Of a DNA stretch of 64,000 bases, positions 39,998-57,600 are shown piece after piece. The position numbers and the translations under genes were made by a program. The notes beneath the pieces are model-generated. The model was not told where the DNA came from and made no database searches. It was given only the letters and a program-made list of their open reading frames with translations. The DNA is from Gammaproteobacteria bacterium (GTDB taxonomy: Bacteria; Pseudomonadota; Gammaproteobacteria; Burkholderiales; Rhodocyclaceae), in NCBI GenBank assembly GCA_018824085.1, contig JAHJHI010000001.1:30875-94874 (forward strand). The letters run 5' to 3'. The stretch's first letter is position 1, and every line of letters begins with the position of its first letter.

Positions 39998-40816
39998 ATG
40001 AGCGTCACCATCAAGACCGAGGACGAGATCGCAAGCATGCGCATTGCCTGCCGGCTCGCTTCGGAAGTCCTCGACTACATCGAACCGCACGTCCAGCCCG
40101 GCGTCACGACCGGCGAGCTGGACCGCCTGTGCCACGACTACATGGTCAATGTGCAGCAGACCATCCCGGCGCCGCTGAACTACGCACCGCCTGGCTACAG
40201 CCCTTACCCGAAGTCGATCTGCGCGTCGGTGAACCACCAGGTCTGCCACGGCATACCGGGCGAGCGCGCTCTCAAGAAAGGCGACATCGTCAATCTCGAC
40301 ATCACCGTCATCAAGGACGGCTTTCACGGCGACACCAGCCGCATGTTCATCGTCGGCGGCGAATCGACGAAGCAGGCCAGCCGTCTGTGTAGCATCACCT
40401 ACGAATGCCTGTGGGTGGGCATCGCCCGGGTGCGCCCGGGCGCGCATCTGGGCGACATCGGCCACGCGATCCAGCGGCACGCGGAAAGCAACGGCTTTTC
40501 CGTGGTGCGCGAATTCTGCGGGCACGGCATCGGCCGCAAGTTTCACGAAGAGCCGCAGGTGCTGCACTACGGCAAGGCGAACACCGGCATGGAACTGAAG
40601 GAAGGCATGATCTTCACGATCGAGCCGATGGTGAATGCCGGCCGTGCCGCCGTGTCGGAACTGCCGGACGGCTGGACCATCGTGACGCGCGACCGCAGCC
40701 TGTCTGCGCAGTGGGAGCACACGGTGCTCGTTACCTCCGACGGTCATGAAGTGCTGACGGTATCGGCCGGCAGCCCGCCGCCGGCGCTGACCGGTGACGC
40801 CGCCCGGGCCGCCTGA
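39998..40816 (+). CDS. map: Type I methionine aminopeptidase
   Basis: NHQVCHGIPGERALKKGDIVNLDITVIKDGFHGDTSRMF; GHGIGRKFHEEPQV. Confidence 0.97.
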   Translation: MSVTIKTEDEIASMRIACRLASEVLDYIEPHVQPGVTTGELDRLCHDYMVNVQQTIPAPLNYAPPGYSPYPKSICASVNHQVCHGIPGERALKKGDIVNLDITVIKDGFHGDTSRMFIVGGESTKQASRLCSITYECLWVGIARVRPGAHLGDIGHAIQRHAESNGFSVVREFCGHGIGRKFHEEPQVLHYGKANTGMELKEGMIFTIEPMVNAGRAAVSELPDGWTIVTRDRSLSAQWEHTVLVTSDGHEVLTVSAGSPPPALTGDAARAA

Positions 40817-40819
40817 TCC

Positions 40820-43402
40820 GTGGATGCCGCCGTCTGCTCCGACGCGCTGCGCGGCCTCGTCACGTCGCTGAAAGGCGAACTCGCGGCCACGCAGCAGACG
40901 CTGCGCGAGAACTTCGAACGGGACGGTCACAGCCTGCGCCTGCTGCGCGGGCGGGCACGTGCCGTTGACCACGCGCTGCGCCGCCTGTGGGCGGCGGTCG
41001 GCATTCCGCGCAGCGCGACGCTGATCGCCGTCGGCGGCTATGGCCGCGGCGAGCTCTACCCGTCGTCCGACGTGGACCTGCTGTTCCTGATGCCGCCCAA
41101 GGTGTCGGGCGACACCGAAGCGCGGCTTGAACAACTGGTCGGGTTGCTGTGGGACATCGGACTGGACATCGGCCACAGCGTGCGCTCCGTCAGCCAGTGC
41201 GCAGACGAGGCATCGCGCGACATCACGGTGGAAACGACGATGCTCGAAGCGCGCATGCTGGCGGGCTCGCGCAAGCTGTTCCAGACGCTGACCGGTGCGC
41301 TCGCGGCGCAGCGCGATCAGGGAGCCTTCTTCAAGGCCAAGCGGCTGGAGCAGGACGAACGCCATCAACGCTTCCAGGAAACGCCGTACAGCCTGGAGCC
41401 GAATTGCAAGGAAAGCCCCGGCGGCCTGCGCGATCTGCAGGTGATCCAGTGGATCGCGCACGCCAGCCATCTTGGCGCAAGCTGGGCCGAACTGGCCGCG
41501 CGCGGCCTCGTCACGCCGGAGGAATCCCGCCAGCTCGGCCGGGTCGAGCGCTTCATGCGCGACACACGCGTCCGGCTGCACCTGATCGCGCGTCGCCGCG
41601 AAGACCGCCTGATCTTCGATCACCAGGAGGCCCTGGCGAGCGCCTTCGGCATGCACGCAACGCCGACTCGGCGGGCATCCGAAGTGTTCATGCAGCACTA
41701 CTACCGCCACGCCAAGACGATCACCCAGCTCAACACGATATTGCTGCAGAACATGTCCGCGGTCATCTTCCCGACCGACGACAGCGCGGCAAAGCCGATC
41801 AACGAGCGCTTCCAGTCCAGCCGCGAACTGCTGGACGTGGTGTCCGAAGACGTTTTCGAACAGACGCCAAGCGCCATTCTCGAGTGCTTCACGCTGCTGC
41901 AGACGCACAGCGAACTCAAGGGCATGACGGCCCGCACGCTGCGCGCACTGTGGGGTGCGCGCACACTGATCGACTCGAATTTCCGGCGTGATCCGGTCAA
42001 CCGCGCCCTCTTCCTGTCGCTGTTCCAGCAGACACGGGGGCTGGTGCACGAAATCCGCCGCATGAACCAATACGGCATCCTCGGCCGCTACCTGCCCGCG
42101 TTCGGGCGCATCGTCGGCCAGATGCAACACGACCTCTTCCACGTCTATACGGTCGACCAGCACATCCTCCAGGTCATGCGCAACGTTCGCCGCTTCACGA
42201 TGGCGGAGCACGCCCATGAGTACCCGTTGCTGTCGCGCCTGATCACCAGCTTCGATCGGCGCTGGCCGCTCTACCTGTCTGCGCTGTTTCACGACATTGC
42301 AAAGGGGCGTGGCGGCGACCATTCCCAGCTGGGCATGCGCGACGCGCGGCTGTTCTGCCGCCAGCACGGCCTTGGCGCAGAAGACGGCGATCTCGTCGTG
42401 TTCCTCGTCGAGCATCACCTGTCGATGTCGTCCGTCGCACAGAAACAGGATCTGTCGGATCCGGACGTCATTCGCGCGTTCGCGGACGTCGTCAAGACAG
42501 AAAGACGACTCACCGCGCTGTACATCCTGACCCACGCCGACATCCGGGGCACCAGCCCGAAGGTGTGGAACGCATGGCGGGGCAAGCTGCTGGAAGACCT
42601 GTACTTCGCGACGATGCGGGTGCTTCAGGGGGGTGACGCCCGGGCCGCCGACGGAACGGACCGGCAGGAAGAGGCACGCCACCTGTTGCGCTATTTCGGC
42701 TTGCGCGAGGGCGTGGAAAACAACTTCTGGTCGCGCCTGGACACCGTCTATTTCATGCGCCACGAGCCGGACGAGATCGCCTGGCATACGCGCATGCTGT
42801 ATTTCCAGGTGGATGCGGCCGCGCCGGTCGTGAAGGCCCGCCCGAACCATGTCGGCGACGGACTGCAGGTCATGGCGTACGCACCGGACCAGCCCGACCT
42901 CTTCGTGCGTCTGTGCGGCTTTTTCGGCCGCCTCGGCTACAGCATCGCCGACGCCAAGATCCACACCACGACCGACGGACACGCACTCGACAGCTTCATA
43001 CTGCTCGATCCGAACGGCCACCTGAACTCGCGCGACATGATCGCGCTGATCGAATCCGGCCTTGCCGAGCGGCTGCAGGCCGCCGCGCCGGTGGAACAAC
43101 CGTTGACTGGCCGCCTGTCGAGGGAGGTGCGCCACTTTCCGATCACGCCGGAAGTCCTCATCAAGCCGGACGAGCGCAGGCAGCATCACATCATGCACGT
43201 CACGGCCGCCGACCGCCCCGGCCTGCTGTACTCCATCGCCCGAGTGCTCGCCGCCCATCACGTCAACCTCCACACCGCAAAGATCACCACGCTGGGCGAT
43301 CGCGCAGAGGACGTTTTCCTGATTTCGGGAGAAGCGCTCGCGAAGAGCACGACGCTGATCCGCCTCGAGCAGGAGTTGCTCGCTGAACTGGCCATCTCCT
43401 GA
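40820..43402 (+). CDS. glnD: [Protein-PII] uridylyltransferase GlnD
   Basis: GGYGRGELYPSSDVDLLFL nucleotidyltransferase; HD domain; two ACT domains; GTG start. Confidence 0.97.
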   Translation: MDAAVCSDALRGLVTSLKGELAATQQTLRENFERDGHSLRLLRGRARAVDHALRRLWAAVGIPRSATLIAVGGYGRGELYPSSDVDLLFLMPPKVSGDTEARLEQLVGLLWDIGLDIGHSVRSVSQCADEASRDITVETTMLEARMLAGSRKLFQTLTGALAAQRDQGAFFKAKRLEQDERHQRFQETPYSLEPNCKESPGGLRDLQVIQWIAHASHLGASWAELAARGLVTPEESRQLGRVERFMRDTRVRLHLIARRREDRLIFDHQEALASAFGMHATPTRRASEVFMQHYYRHAKTITQLNTILLQNMSAVIFPTDDSAAKPINERFQSSRELLDVVSEDVFEQTPSAILECFTLLQTHSELKGMTARTLRALWGARTLIDSNFRRDPVNRALFLSLFQQTRGLVHEIRRMNQYGILGRYLPAFGRIVGQMQHDLFHVYTVDQHILQVMRNVRRFTMAEHAHEYPLLSRLITSFDRRWPLYLSALFHDIAKGRGGDHSQLGMRDARLFCRQHGLGAEDGDLVVFLVEHHLSMSSVAQKQDLSDPDVIRAFADVVKTERRLTALYILTHADIRGTSPKVWNAWRGKLLEDLYFATMRVLQGGDARAADGTDRQEEARHLLRYFGLREGVENNFWSRLDTVYFMRHEPDEIAWHTRMLYFQVDAAAPVVKARPNHVGDGLQVMAYAPDQPDLFVRLCGFFGRLGYSIADAKIHTTTDGHALDSFILLDPNGHLNSRDMIALIESGLAERLQAAAPVEQPLTGRLSREVRHFPITPEVLIKPDERRQHHIMHVTAADRPGLLYSIARVLAAHHVNLHTAKITTLGDRAEDVFLISGEALAKSTTLIRLEQELLAELAIS

Positions 43403-43475
43403 GCGCGGGATCGCCACGTAACGGGCGGAGCGTTCTTTTTTTCCATCCGGCCCGCAACCACCGTTACCGGCCGGC

Positions 43476-46124
43476 ATGCACGGGATTCCACCGGTGAGCT
43501 TTGCCACACAGAACGCCAACACCACGTCGCCCGCCGTCAGGGCGCAGCCGCTGCTGCTGGCCGCGCTGGCGCTCCTGCTCGGACTGGGTCTGACGGCTTA
43601 CGTGGCGCGCAACGAGACCGAGCAGGCCTATCAGCGCCAGCGCAACGAAGCGGCGGCACACGCCGGGCTCGTTCGCGCCCGGCTCGAAAGCGAGATCAAC
43701 AGCGCCGCCCATCTGTCACTGGGTCTGGTCAGCTATATCGCGGCCAATCCGGGCTTCAGCGCCACCGACTTCGAACGGGTCGCCGAGCGGATGGTTGCCT
43801 ATGGCCGGCACCTGCGCTCGATCGGTGTCGGGCCGGACAACGTGCTGCGCTACGTCTACCCGCTGGCCGGCAACGAGAGGGCGATCGGCCTGAACTACAT
43901 GGAAACCCCGTCGCAGCGCGACACCGTGCTGCGGATGATGCAGAGCCACCGCATCGTGGTTGCCGGCCCGCTCGAGCTCGTGCAGGGCGGCATAGGCCTG
44001 ATCAACCGCTTTCCGATCTTTCTGCGGCCCGAGAGCGGCCAACCGGAGCGCTACTGGGGGCTTGCCTCCGTCGTGCTCGACTTCGATTCGCTGCTCGACG
44101 CAAGCGGTTTGAAAAACACGGACTCGCTCGTCAGCTATGCGCTGCGCGGACGTGACGGCCTGGGCGCCGACGGTGACGTCATATTCGGTCCGGCCGAGCT
44201 GTTCGACGCGGAGCCCGTGCTGCTCGACGTCGTGCTGCCGGACAGCGCGCGCTGGCAACTCGCCGCCGCACCGCCCGGCGGCTGGCGCACCGGTCTGGAC
44301 GACTTCCGGGTCCGGGCCATCTGGTCCGCCGGCGTCCTCGTATCGATCGCGATTTCCGGCCTGCTTTTCATCGGACAGCTGCAGATCCGGCGCATCCAGG
44401 CGCGTGACGCAGAGCTGTCTCTGGCGGCGAGCGTCATCCAGAGCTCCAACGAAGCCATCATGATCACCGACGCCGGCGACCGCATCGTCGCGGTCAACCC
44501 GGCCTTCAGCACGCTCACCGGACACTCGCGCGACGAGGTGCTTGGCCGGCTGTCGGCCGACGTGATGTCGGGCCCGGGCGCAAGCGACAGTCCGTTGTCG
44601 CTTGCGCAGCGCATCGCAGCCGACGGGTTCTGGTCCGGCGAGCTGGAGGACACGCGCGCCAATGGCGAAACCTATCCCAAGCTGCTCAGCGTGTATCCGG
44701 TGCGCGACGCACACGGCAACATCGCGAACTACGTCCATTCGTTCAGCGACATCAGCGAACGCAAGGCGGCGGAACAGAAGATCCATCACCTCGCCCATCA
44801 TGACGCGCTGACCGGACTGCCCAACCGCATGAACCTGCAGGAACGCATGGAGCAGGCCATGGCACAGGCGCAGCGCCATGAAACGATGATCGCCGTGATG
44901 ATGATCGACCTCGATCACTTCAAGGACATCAACGACACGCTGGGTCATCACGTCGGCGACGCCCTGCTGGAAGAGGTGGCGCGCCGGCTGCTCGGCTGCG
45001 TGCGCCAGAGTGACGTCGTGGCGCGACTTGGCGGCGACGAATTCGTCGTGCTGGTGACCAATCTTGCGTCAACTCAGGTCGCCGCCGCCGTCGCCGAGAA
45101 GATTGTTGCGACCCTCGGCGCACCGTACCAGATCGGCGAGTACCGGCTGCATTCGACACCCAGTGTCGGCATCGACCTGTATCCGGTCGACGGCTCGACC
45201 GTCGACGCGCTGCTGCGCAATGTGGACACCGCCATGTACCACGCCAAGGCGTCCGGCCGGAACAACTACCAGTTCTTCAACGACAGCATGGCCGCCAATG
45301 TGAGCGAGCGCCTCGCACTGCAGAGCAGCCTGCACCAGGCCATCGCGGGCCGCCAGTTCGTCCTGCACTACCAGCCGCAGATCAACACCGCCGACGGACG
45401 CGTCATCGGTGTCGAGGCGCTGGTGCGCTGGAACCATCCGCAGCGCGGCCTCGTCGGTCCGGACAAGTTCATACCGATCGCCGAGGAAAGCGACCTCATC
45501 ATCCTGCTCGGAGAATGGATCCTGCAGGAGGCCTGTCGCCAGCTCAGCATCTGGCGGGCGGCCGGATTGCCGCTGGGCATGGCGGTGAACCTGTCAGCAC
45601 GGCAGCTGCGATCGAAGAACCTGCTGCGGCAAGTGCGCGAAGCACTGCTCAAGTACGACTTTCGCCCGGGCGACCTGGAACTCGAAATCACCGAAAGCGT
45701 CGCGATGGAAAACCCAGAGGGCACGGTGCTGATGCTGAACCAGCTGCGCGAGCTGGGCATCGAACTGGCGATCGACGACTTCGGCACCGGCTATTCGTCG
45801 CTCAGCCACCTGAAGCTGATGCCGTTGCAGCGCCTGAAGATCGACCGCTCCTTCGTGAAGGACATCGAAACCGATCCCGACGACGCGGCCATCTGCGCGG
45901 CCACCGTCAGCCTTGCCCACAACATCGGCCTGAGCGTCGTGGCCGAGGGCGTCGAGACCGAAGCCCAACTGGCCTTCCTCGGTCACCTCGGCTGCGAAAC
46001 CGTACAGGGCTATCTGTTCAGCCGGCCGCTGCCGGCGGCCGAGGCGGAAGCCTGGATCCGCCAGCGCATGGCCGCTCAGTCATCGGCGCCCGCGTCGACA
46101 CCGGGAAACAGCACGTCGGTGTAG
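43476..46124 (+). CDS. CHASE-PAS-GGDEF-EAL c-di-GMP turnover protein
   Basis: CHASE-like periplasmic region; [48 protein letters not shown]. Confidence 0.95.
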   Translation: MHGIPPVSFATQNANTTSPAVRAQPLLLAALALLLGLGLTAYVARNETEQAYQRQRNEAAAHAGLVRARLESEINSAAHLSLGLVSYIAANPGFSATDFERVAERMVAYGRHLRSIGVGPDNVLRYVYPLAGNERAIGLNYMETPSQRDTVLRMMQSHRIVVAGPLELVQGGIGLINRFPIFLRPESGQPERYWGLASVVLDFDSLLDASGLKNTDSLVSYALRGRDGLGADGDVIFGPAELFDAEPVLLDVVLPDSARWQLAAAPPGGWRTGLDDFRVRAIWSAGVLVSIAISGLLFIGQLQIRRIQARDAELSLAASVIQSSNEAIMITDAGDRIVAVNPAFSTLTGHSRDEVLGRLSADVMSGPGASDSPLSLAQRIAADGFWSGELEDTRANGETYPKLLSVYPVRDAHGNIANYVHSFSDISERKAAEQKIHHLAHHDALTGLPNRMNLQERMEQAMAQAQRHETMIAVMMIDLDHFKDINDTLGHHVGDALLEEVARRLLGCVRQSDVVARLGGDEFVVLVTNLASTQVAAAVAEKIVATLGAPYQIGEYRLHSTPSVGIDLYPVDGSTVDALLRNVDTAMYHAKASGRNNYQFFNDSMAANVSERLALQSSLHQAIAGRQFVLHYQPQINTADGRVIGVEALVRWNHPQRGLVGPDKFIPIAEESDLIILLGEWILQEACRQLSIWRAAGLPLGMAVNLSARQLRSKNLLRQVREALLKYDFRPGDLELEITESVAMENPEGTVLMLNQLRELGIELAIDDFGTGYSSLSHLKLMPLQRLKIDRSFVKDIETDPDDAAICAATVSLAHNIGLSVVAEGVETEAQLAFLGHLGCETVQGYLFSRPLPAAEAEAWIRQRMAAQSSAPASTPGNSTSV

Positions 46125-46609
46125 CCAAAGCGGCTGAAATCGGTCACCCGCATCGGATACAGGATGCCATCGAGATGATCGCACTCGTGCTGGACCACCC
46201 TGGCGTGAAAGCCGTCCACGGTCCGGTCGATCAGGTTGCCGTCCGGATCGCGCCCGCCATAGCGCAGACGGCCGTGCCTGGCGACGACGCCACGCAGACC
46301 GGGCACCGACAGGCAACCTTCCCAGCCCTCCTCCATGGTGTCGCCCAGCGGCGTCAGCACTGGATTGACCAGCACCGTGAACGGCACGACCGGCGCGTCC
46401 GGATAGCGCGCCGATGGCGAGCCGCCGAACACGACGACGCGCAGGTCGACGCCGATCTGCGGAGCCGCCAGCCCGGCGCCGTCGGCGGCGTGCATGGTGT
46501 CGACCAGATCCGCAACCAGCGCCTGCAGCGCCGGCGTGCCGAACTCGGTGACCGGCTGGCAGACGCTCAGCAGACGCGGATCTCCCATGCGCAGGATTTC
46601 GCGTATCAC
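46076..46609 (-). CDS. def: Peptide deformylase
   Basis: [28 protein letters not shown]. Confidence 0.95.
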   Translation of the reverse strand: MIREILRMGDPRLLSVCQPVTEFGTPALQALVADLVDTMHAADGAGLAAPQIGVDLRVVVFGGSPSARYPDAPVVPFTVLVNPVLTPLGDTMEEGWEGCLSVPGLRGVVARHGRLRYGGRDPDGNLIDRTVDGFHARVVQHECDHLDGILYPMRVTDFSRFGYTDVLFPGVDAGADD

Positions 46610-47355
46610 GGGCAGGCTCCGCCGATGCAGAGCTGTTCGAGCACGCGTCGCGTGCGCGTCATCGCCTCCTGCAGCATGTCCTCGATGGCCGACATGCGGA
46701 TGCCGTGTTCCGACTCACCGCGTCCCGCCGCGTGGTTCACGACAACATTGATGGCCGCGTAGGCCAACCCGGCTTCGCGCGCAAGCACCGCTTCGGGCAT
46801 GCCCGTCATGCCGACGACGTCGGCGCCGTCACGCTCGAGCCGGTTGACCTCTGCCGCCGTTTCGAGCCGAGGCCCCTGCGTGGCGGCATAGACGGCGCCA
46901 TCCACCACTGCTTCGCCGGCCCGTGCCGCAGCCGCCAGCAGCGCCATGCGCAGATCGCCGTCGTAGGGCTCGGTGAAGTCGATGTGCCTGACCTGCCCGT
47001 CGTGACCGTCAAAGAAGGTGCTGTGGCGCCCCCACGTGTAGTCGATGATCTGATGCGGCACCACCAGCGATCCCGGCCCGAGGTCGGCGCGGATGCCGCC
47101 GACCGACGCGACCGACACGATGTGGGTCACGCCGGCAGCGCGCAGCGCGGAAATGTTCGCCCGGTAGTTGACCCGATGCGGCGGAATCGTGTGCCCGTAG
47201 CCGTGCCGGGCGATGAATGCCAGCTCGCGGCCGGCGAGGCTTCCAAGCGTCAGCGGACCGGAAGGTTCGCCGTAAGGCGTGCGCACGACTTCGCGCCTTG
47301 CGACGTCGAGGTTGGCAAGCTGGGTCAGTCCGCTGCCTCCGATGATGGCCAGCAT
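46606..47355 (-). CDS. S-methyl-5'-thioinosine/thioadenosine phosphorylase family
   Basis: [53 protein letters not shown]. Confidence 0.92.
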   Translation of the reverse strand: MLAIIGGSGLTQLANLDVARREVVRTPYGEPSGPLTLGSLAGRELAFIARHGYGHTIPPHRVNYRANISALRAAGVTHIVSVASVGGIRADLGPGSLVVPHQIIDYTWGRHSTFFDGHDGQVRHIDFTEPYDGDLRMALLAAAARAGEAVVDGAVYAATQGPRLETAAEVNRLERDGADVVGMTGMPEAVLAREAGLAYAAINVVVNHAAGRGESEHGIRMSAIEDMLQEAMTRTRRVLEQLCIGGACP

Positions 47356-47531
47356 TGATGTGCTCCATAAGGTCGAACGCGCAAGTCTAGCAGCCGCGAA
47401 ATGGCCGGCGCACCGGCTGCGCCCGGACGGACGGTACCGCCCCGCCGCAACGGCACGGAGTGAACGAGCGCCGGTCTGTAATCAACGGCATGCTAAACTC
47501 GCGTGTTTATCTTTTGCGTCGCACCATTCCA

Positions 47532-49346
<1,815 letters not shown>

Positions 49347-49379
49347 TCGCAGGCGTCCCTGCCGCAGTTCGTGAAAAGG

Positions 49380-49404
49380 AGCGCCCTTGGCGCTCTTTTT
49401 TTTT
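49380..49404 (+). terminator. Rho-independent terminator downstream of typA
   Basis: GAGCGCC-CTT-GGCGCTC perfect 7 bp stem followed by 8 T. Confidence 0.93.
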
Positions 49405-49454
49405 CGCGTCGCCGGAGGAATGCGACGGAAAGATGGACCCGACGCCCGCCGGAT

Positions 49455-49973
49455 CTATACGCTAGCCAACGAGGTTGCGCCGCCCGGCATGCACACGCGC
49501 GCGTAGGCCGCCTGCAGCACGCGCGCGTCGTTGCTGGCACGGTGACGCGTCGTGCGAAGTTCGTCGGCCACCCGACGCTTGACGTCATGCCAGCGCGCGG
49601 CCTGCTCCTCGGTCAGCAATTCGCGCAGGCTGCGCAAGTGAAAGCGTGGCACCGTCCCCGCTTCGTCATAGAGGCGGGACAGCCACGCGTAGTCGTTGCC
49701 CCAGGCGTCGCTGAACACGTCCTGTCCACGCAGGGCATCATCGAGGTGGCGAATCACCTCGGCGATCGGCTTGCCGCGTGACATCAGCAATTCGCGCGTG
49801 ATGTGATGGACCGATTCGGCGCTGTTGTCCCAGTGCCGCCAGGCCTCCGGCGGGCGCACCAGGCAGCACACGGTACGGCCATCCGCAAGTACGCAACCCA
49901 CCTCTATCGGGTAACTGCCCGCACCGAAACCGGATGCCTCGATATCGAGAAAAACCGGTAGGGCGTCGGCCAT
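49455..49973 (-). CDS. 3'-5' exonuclease/RNase T-like (DEDD) protein
   Basis: LPVFLDIEASGFGAGSYPIEVGCVLADG; HRASNDARVLQAAY. Confidence 0.85.
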   Translation of the reverse strand: MADALPVFLDIEASGFGAGSYPIEVGCVLADGRTVCCLVRPPEAWRHWDNSAESVHHITRELLMSRGKPIAEVIRHLDDALRGQDVFSDAWGNDYAWLSRLYDEAGTVPRFHLRSLRELLTEEQAARWHDVKRRVADELRTTRHRASNDARVLQAAYARVCMPGGATSLASV

Positions 49974-49976
49974 CGC

Positions 49977-50522
49977 TCAGTCCTTCAGCGCGTAGATGGC
50001 GGGAAGATTGCGCCAGGCGCCGCGCACGTCCATGCCGTAGCCGAAAACGTAGCGGTCAGGCAGTTCGAGGCCGACGAAGTCGGCGGTGATGGGTTTCGCG
50101 CGGCCGATCTGCTTGTCGGAAAACACGGCCGTCAGGCAGCGCTGCGCGCCCGCATCAAGCATGTGCCGATGGATCGCTGCAAGCGTGATGCCTTCATCGA
50201 GAATGTCGTCCAGCACCAGCACGGTGCGCCCTGCCACCGGCAAGCGCGGCTCGCTGATCCAACGCAGGTCGCTGCCGCGCGTGTCGTCACCGTAGCGCGT
50301 GACATGCAGATAGTCGAAGTCGAGCGGGAACGCGAGGCGCGGCAACAGATTTCCGGTAAAGACCACGGCACCGCCCATGACGGACAGCACCAGCGGATAG
50401 CTGTCGCCAAGCGCAGTCGTGATATCGACGGCAAGCCGGTCAATCGCCGCGTCGACCTCGGCCGCGCTGCAGATCAGCTCGGCGCCGTCGAGCAGCGCCT
50501 GCGCGTCATCCCGCCGGCTCAC
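49977..50522 (-). CDS. Hypoxanthine-guanine phosphoribosyltransferase family
   Basis: [22 protein letters not shown]. Confidence 0.92.
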   Translation of the reverse strand: MSRRDDAQALLDGAELICSAAEVDAAIDRLAVDITTALGDSYPLVLSVMGGAVVFTGNLLPRLAFPLDFDYLHVTRYGDDTRGSDLRWISEPRLPVAGRTVLVLDDILDEGITLAAIHRHMLDAGAQRCLTAVFSDKQIGRAKPITADFVGLELPDRYVFGYGMDVRGAWRNLPAIYALKD

Positions 50523-51433
50523 GCGACGTTCGCATCCGGTGCATTGCCATCCAGCGCCGCGTTGCGGCGGCCTTCCTGCTCGTCCATCCAGGCGGAAAAC
50601 TCGGCGCCCACTTCCGGATGCTTGCGCGCAAGCGCAACCGTCGCCTGCAGATAGCCAAGCTTCGAACCGCAGTCGTAGCGGGTGCCCTTGAACGGATAGG
50701 CCAGCACCGCTTCATCGGCAAGCAGCGCGGCGATCGCGTCCGTCAGCTGCAACTCGCCGCCGGCGCCCGGCGTCAAGGCGCGCAGGTGGTCGAAGATGCG
50801 CGGCGTGAGCACGTAGCGGCCGACGACGGCCAGCGTGGACGGCGCATCTTCCGGCTTGGGCTTCTCGACGATGCCTGTGACACCGTAAAGACCGCCCACA
50901 TCCGCATCCGTGCTGACGATGCCGTAGCTGCCGGTCTGGCTGCGCGGCACCTGCTGCACGCCGAGGATGGAGCGGCCGAAGCGCTCGAAAATGTCCGTCA
51001 TCTGCTTCAGGATGGGGGGATCGCCATCGATCAGGTCATCTGCCAGCACCACCGCGAACGGTTCGTCATTGACGACCGGCGCCGCGCACAGCACCGCATG
51101 GCCAAGGCCCAGCGGCTCGGACTGACGGATGTAGATGCAGTTCACATGCTTCGGCACCGTGTTGCACAGTGCCAGCAACGCCTTCTTCTGCTTCATTTCG
51201 AGCTCGTGTTCGAGCTCGTAAGCCTTGTCGAAGTGGTCCGCGATCGAACGCTTGGTGCGCCCGGTGATGAAGATGAGATCGGTGCAGCCCGCCGCCACGG
51301 CCTCTTCCACCGCGTACTGGATCAGAGGCTTGTCGACGACCGGCAGCATCTCTTTCGGATTGGCCTTGGTCGCCGGCAGGAAGCGACTGCCCAGGCCTGC
51401 GACGGGGAAAACTGCTTTTCGCAATGATTTCAT
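50519..51433 (-). CDS. galU: UTP-glucose-1-phosphate uridylyltransferase
   Basis: [40 protein letters not shown]. Confidence 0.97.
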   Translation of the reverse strand: MKSLRKAVFPVAGLGSRFLPATKANPKEMLPVVDKPLIQYAVEEAVAAGCTDLIFITGRTKRSIADHFDKAYELEHELEMKQKKALLALCNTVPKHVNCIYIRQSEPLGLGHAVLCAAPVVNDEPFAVVLADDLIDGDPPILKQMTDIFERFGRSILGVQQVPRSQTGSYGIVSTDADVGGLYGVTGIVEKPKPEDAPSTLAVVGRYVLTPRIFDHLRALTPGAGGELQLTDAIAALLADEAVLAYPFKGTRYDCGSKLGYLQATVALARKHPEVGAEFSAWMDEQEGRRNAALDGNAPDANVA

Positions 51434-51437
51434 TGTT

Positions 51438-54634
<3,197 letters not shown>

Positions 54635-54662
54635 GAATCCCCATTCCCGTTAGCTTGTGCAT

Positions 54663-57600
54663 TCAGACGCTGAGCGCTTCGTCGCGCAGCTTCAGTGCCT
54701 GTTCCATGTCGACCTCGACAACGCGCGAGCACCCCCGCTCCTGCATCGTGACGCCGACCAGCTGTTGCGCCATTTCCATCGTGATCTTGTTGTGGCTGAT
54801 GAATACGAACTGCGTGGCCTGCGACATGCGTTTGACCATTTCGCAGAAACGCTCGGTATTCGTGTCGTCCAGCGGTGCATCCACTTCGTCCAGCATGCAG
54901 AACGGCGCAGGATTGAGCTGGAACAGCGCAAACACCAGCGCCGTCGCCGTGAGCGCCTTCTCGCCCCCGGACAACAGCTGGATGGACGCATTGCGCTTGC
55001 CCGGCGGCTGCGCGAACACCTGCAGCCCGGCGTCGAGAATCTCGTCGCCGGTCATCACCAGGCGCGCTTCGCCGCCCCCGAAAAGCTCCGGAAAGATGCG
55101 CCCGAACTCGGTATTGACCCGATCATACGTGTCCTTGAGCTGAGCACGGGTTTCACGGTCCATGCGGCGGATGGCGTCCTCCAGCGTATCGATCGCCTGA
55201 CGCAGGTCGAGCGACTGCATGTCGAGATAGCCCTTGCGCTCGGACGCCTGCGTCAATTCCTCCAGCGCCGCGAGATTCACCGCGCCGAGCGCGGCGATGT
55301 CGCGTCCGAGCCGACTGATTTCACTGCCGAGCGCGCCCTCGCGCACCTTCTCCTGTTCGCCCTCGGCCAGCAATGCGTCGAGCCGGCCATCCGTCAGTTC
55401 GATTTCGGCCAGCCGCTGCGTGTACTGCTCGGCGTTGAGCAGTGCCGCCTGCTGCTTGAGCTTCATTTCAGCCAGCCGTTCGCGTGCCGGCGCAAGCAGC
55501 CCGTCTGTCTGCGCGCGCTGTGATTCATGCTCGCGCAACTGCGTCGCCAGCACCTCCTGCGCATCGCGGCAGGTTGCCAGCACCTGTTCGCGCTCGCGCC
55601 TGCGGTCCAACGCCTGCTGCAACGTGGCGTCTATGGCCCGCTCGTCGATCTGCGCGAATTCGTCGCGCCTGAGCGCCAGCTCCAGTTCGCCGTTCTCGAG
55701 CTGGGTCCGCGCGATGGCCAGATTGTTCGCCAGATCGGTGAGCCGGCTCGCGCACTCACGCTGCGAAAACCCGGCTTCCTGAACCTCCCGCGCCGCGGCC
55801 TGATCCGCGAAGCGTGCTTCGCGCAATGCGCCATCGCTGCTCTTCTGCGCCTCGAGTGCGGCATCCAGCCGGGCACGCTGCGCTTCGATCAGCTCACGCG
55901 CACGTTCCATTTCCGTGTCGGCGCGTTCGTGATGCGCACGTTCGGTCTGCTCCGCCTGATCGAGTTCGGCGCGGTCGCGTTCGATCGCCGCACGCTTCTC
56001 GTCGAAGCGCGCCACCGCCTGCGCCAGTTTGAGCTGTTCAACCTGTGCCGCATGCGCCGCCTGCGTCAGCGATTGCTGTTCGCGCCGTGCCGCCGCCAGT
56101 TCCTCGCCGGCATCGTGCAATCCCTGCTCGGCTTCGTGCAGCGCTTCGCGCGCCATGGCGAGCGCCGCATCCGCCGCGTCGATATCGCGTCCGAACTGTT
56201 CGATGTCGCGCGCGCGCTCCAGCACGCCGTGCGTGCGCGCATCCGGCGCGTACAGCGTCAGCGACGCGCCATGCACAAGCCGCCCGGCACGGTCGATGCG
56301 CGGTGCGTCCGGTGCGCCGGTGTACGGCGGCTCGTGCGATTCGACCGCCACGACGGGCCCCAGCCAGAGGTCGAGCAAGGCGTGCCAGCGCGCATCGGTC
56401 GCGCGCGCACGCTGCCGCAGACTGCCTTCCAGGAGCGAAGCTCTGCCACCGTCGCCCCCCGGCAATGCCAGCGTGATGCTCTGCGGCGCCGTTGCGCCGC
56501 TGCACGCGGCTGCCAGAACCTCCGCCGATCCGGCGTCCAGCGCTCCGAGACGTTCGCGCAGCACCGCTTCCACCGCCAGTTCCCAGCCGGCGTCGACTTG
56601 AAGGCTGTGCCACAGCGGGGCCGCGCCGTCCAGACCGAGCGCGCTCAGCCAGGGCGCCAGCTTGCCGTCGTTCTGCGTCTTGCGCTGCAGCTCGACCAAG
56701 GCATCGCGGCGCGCCCGCGTCTCCGTCAGCGCGCGGGTCGCCGCGCGCTCCGCGTCCTGCGCCGTGCGCACCCTTGCCTGCCACTGCGGCACGGCGCCCT
56801 GCGCCGCATGTACGCGCTGCTGCGCGGCCTCGGCCGCATCACGCAGTTCGTCGAGTTGCGCCTGCGCAATGTCCAGCGCCTCGCGGTCGGGCTCAGCCAG
56901 CTGCGCAACGTCCTGCTCCAGACGCGCGCGCCGGTTTGCCAGCGCGTCCAGCGTGCGCAGCGCGTTGGCCCGATGCGTCTCTTCCACCTTGAGTTGCTGC
57001 TCGGCCGCCGACAGTTCGCGCCGCACGGCGCTCGCCTGCTGCTCGGCCTCGCGCCAGGCGGCTTCCGCCTCCGGCAGCAGCGCGGCCGTGGTTTCATGGC
57101 GCGCCTGCGCCTGTTCGATGCGATGTTCGGCGTGTTCGGCCAGCGTCTGCCAGCGCGCGGTATCCGATTCGATGCCTTCGATGCGAGCGCGCCAGTCAGC
57201 GACATCCGTGCCCAGCTGCGCGATGCGCGCATCCAGCTTGTGGCGGCTGTCGAGCGCGCGGCGCAGGTCTTCTTCCAGCCGCGACGCGTCGGCATTGACT
57301 GCGTACAGCGCCGCCTGCGCGGCATGCACGGCCTCCGACGCGCCAAGATGTTCGGCCCGCACGCGCTCCAGCGCCGCCTCGTGATGGCGCAGCGCGGCCG
57401 TGTCGCGCTCGATGCCGTTCTCGATCTGACCGGATTCGAATGCCAGCGCCTGTGCCTCGGACGCAGCCGCGCGCTGCTTCATCGCCCACAACAATGCCTG
57501 GCGCTCCGTCAGCCGGCGACTCAGCTCGTTGTGACGCGCCGCCACCTCGGCCTGCTTCTGCAGCCGCTCCATGCGAGCGCCGAGTTCGCCGACGATGTCG

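Noticed and set aside
43403-43475. T-rich stretch after glnD as a terminator
   Set aside because: A T run is present but no convincing GC-rich stem immediately precedes it.
39983-43525. 1180 aa minus-strand ORF opposite map and glnD
   Set aside because: Antisense artefact of high third-position GC; map and glnD are clear on the + strand.
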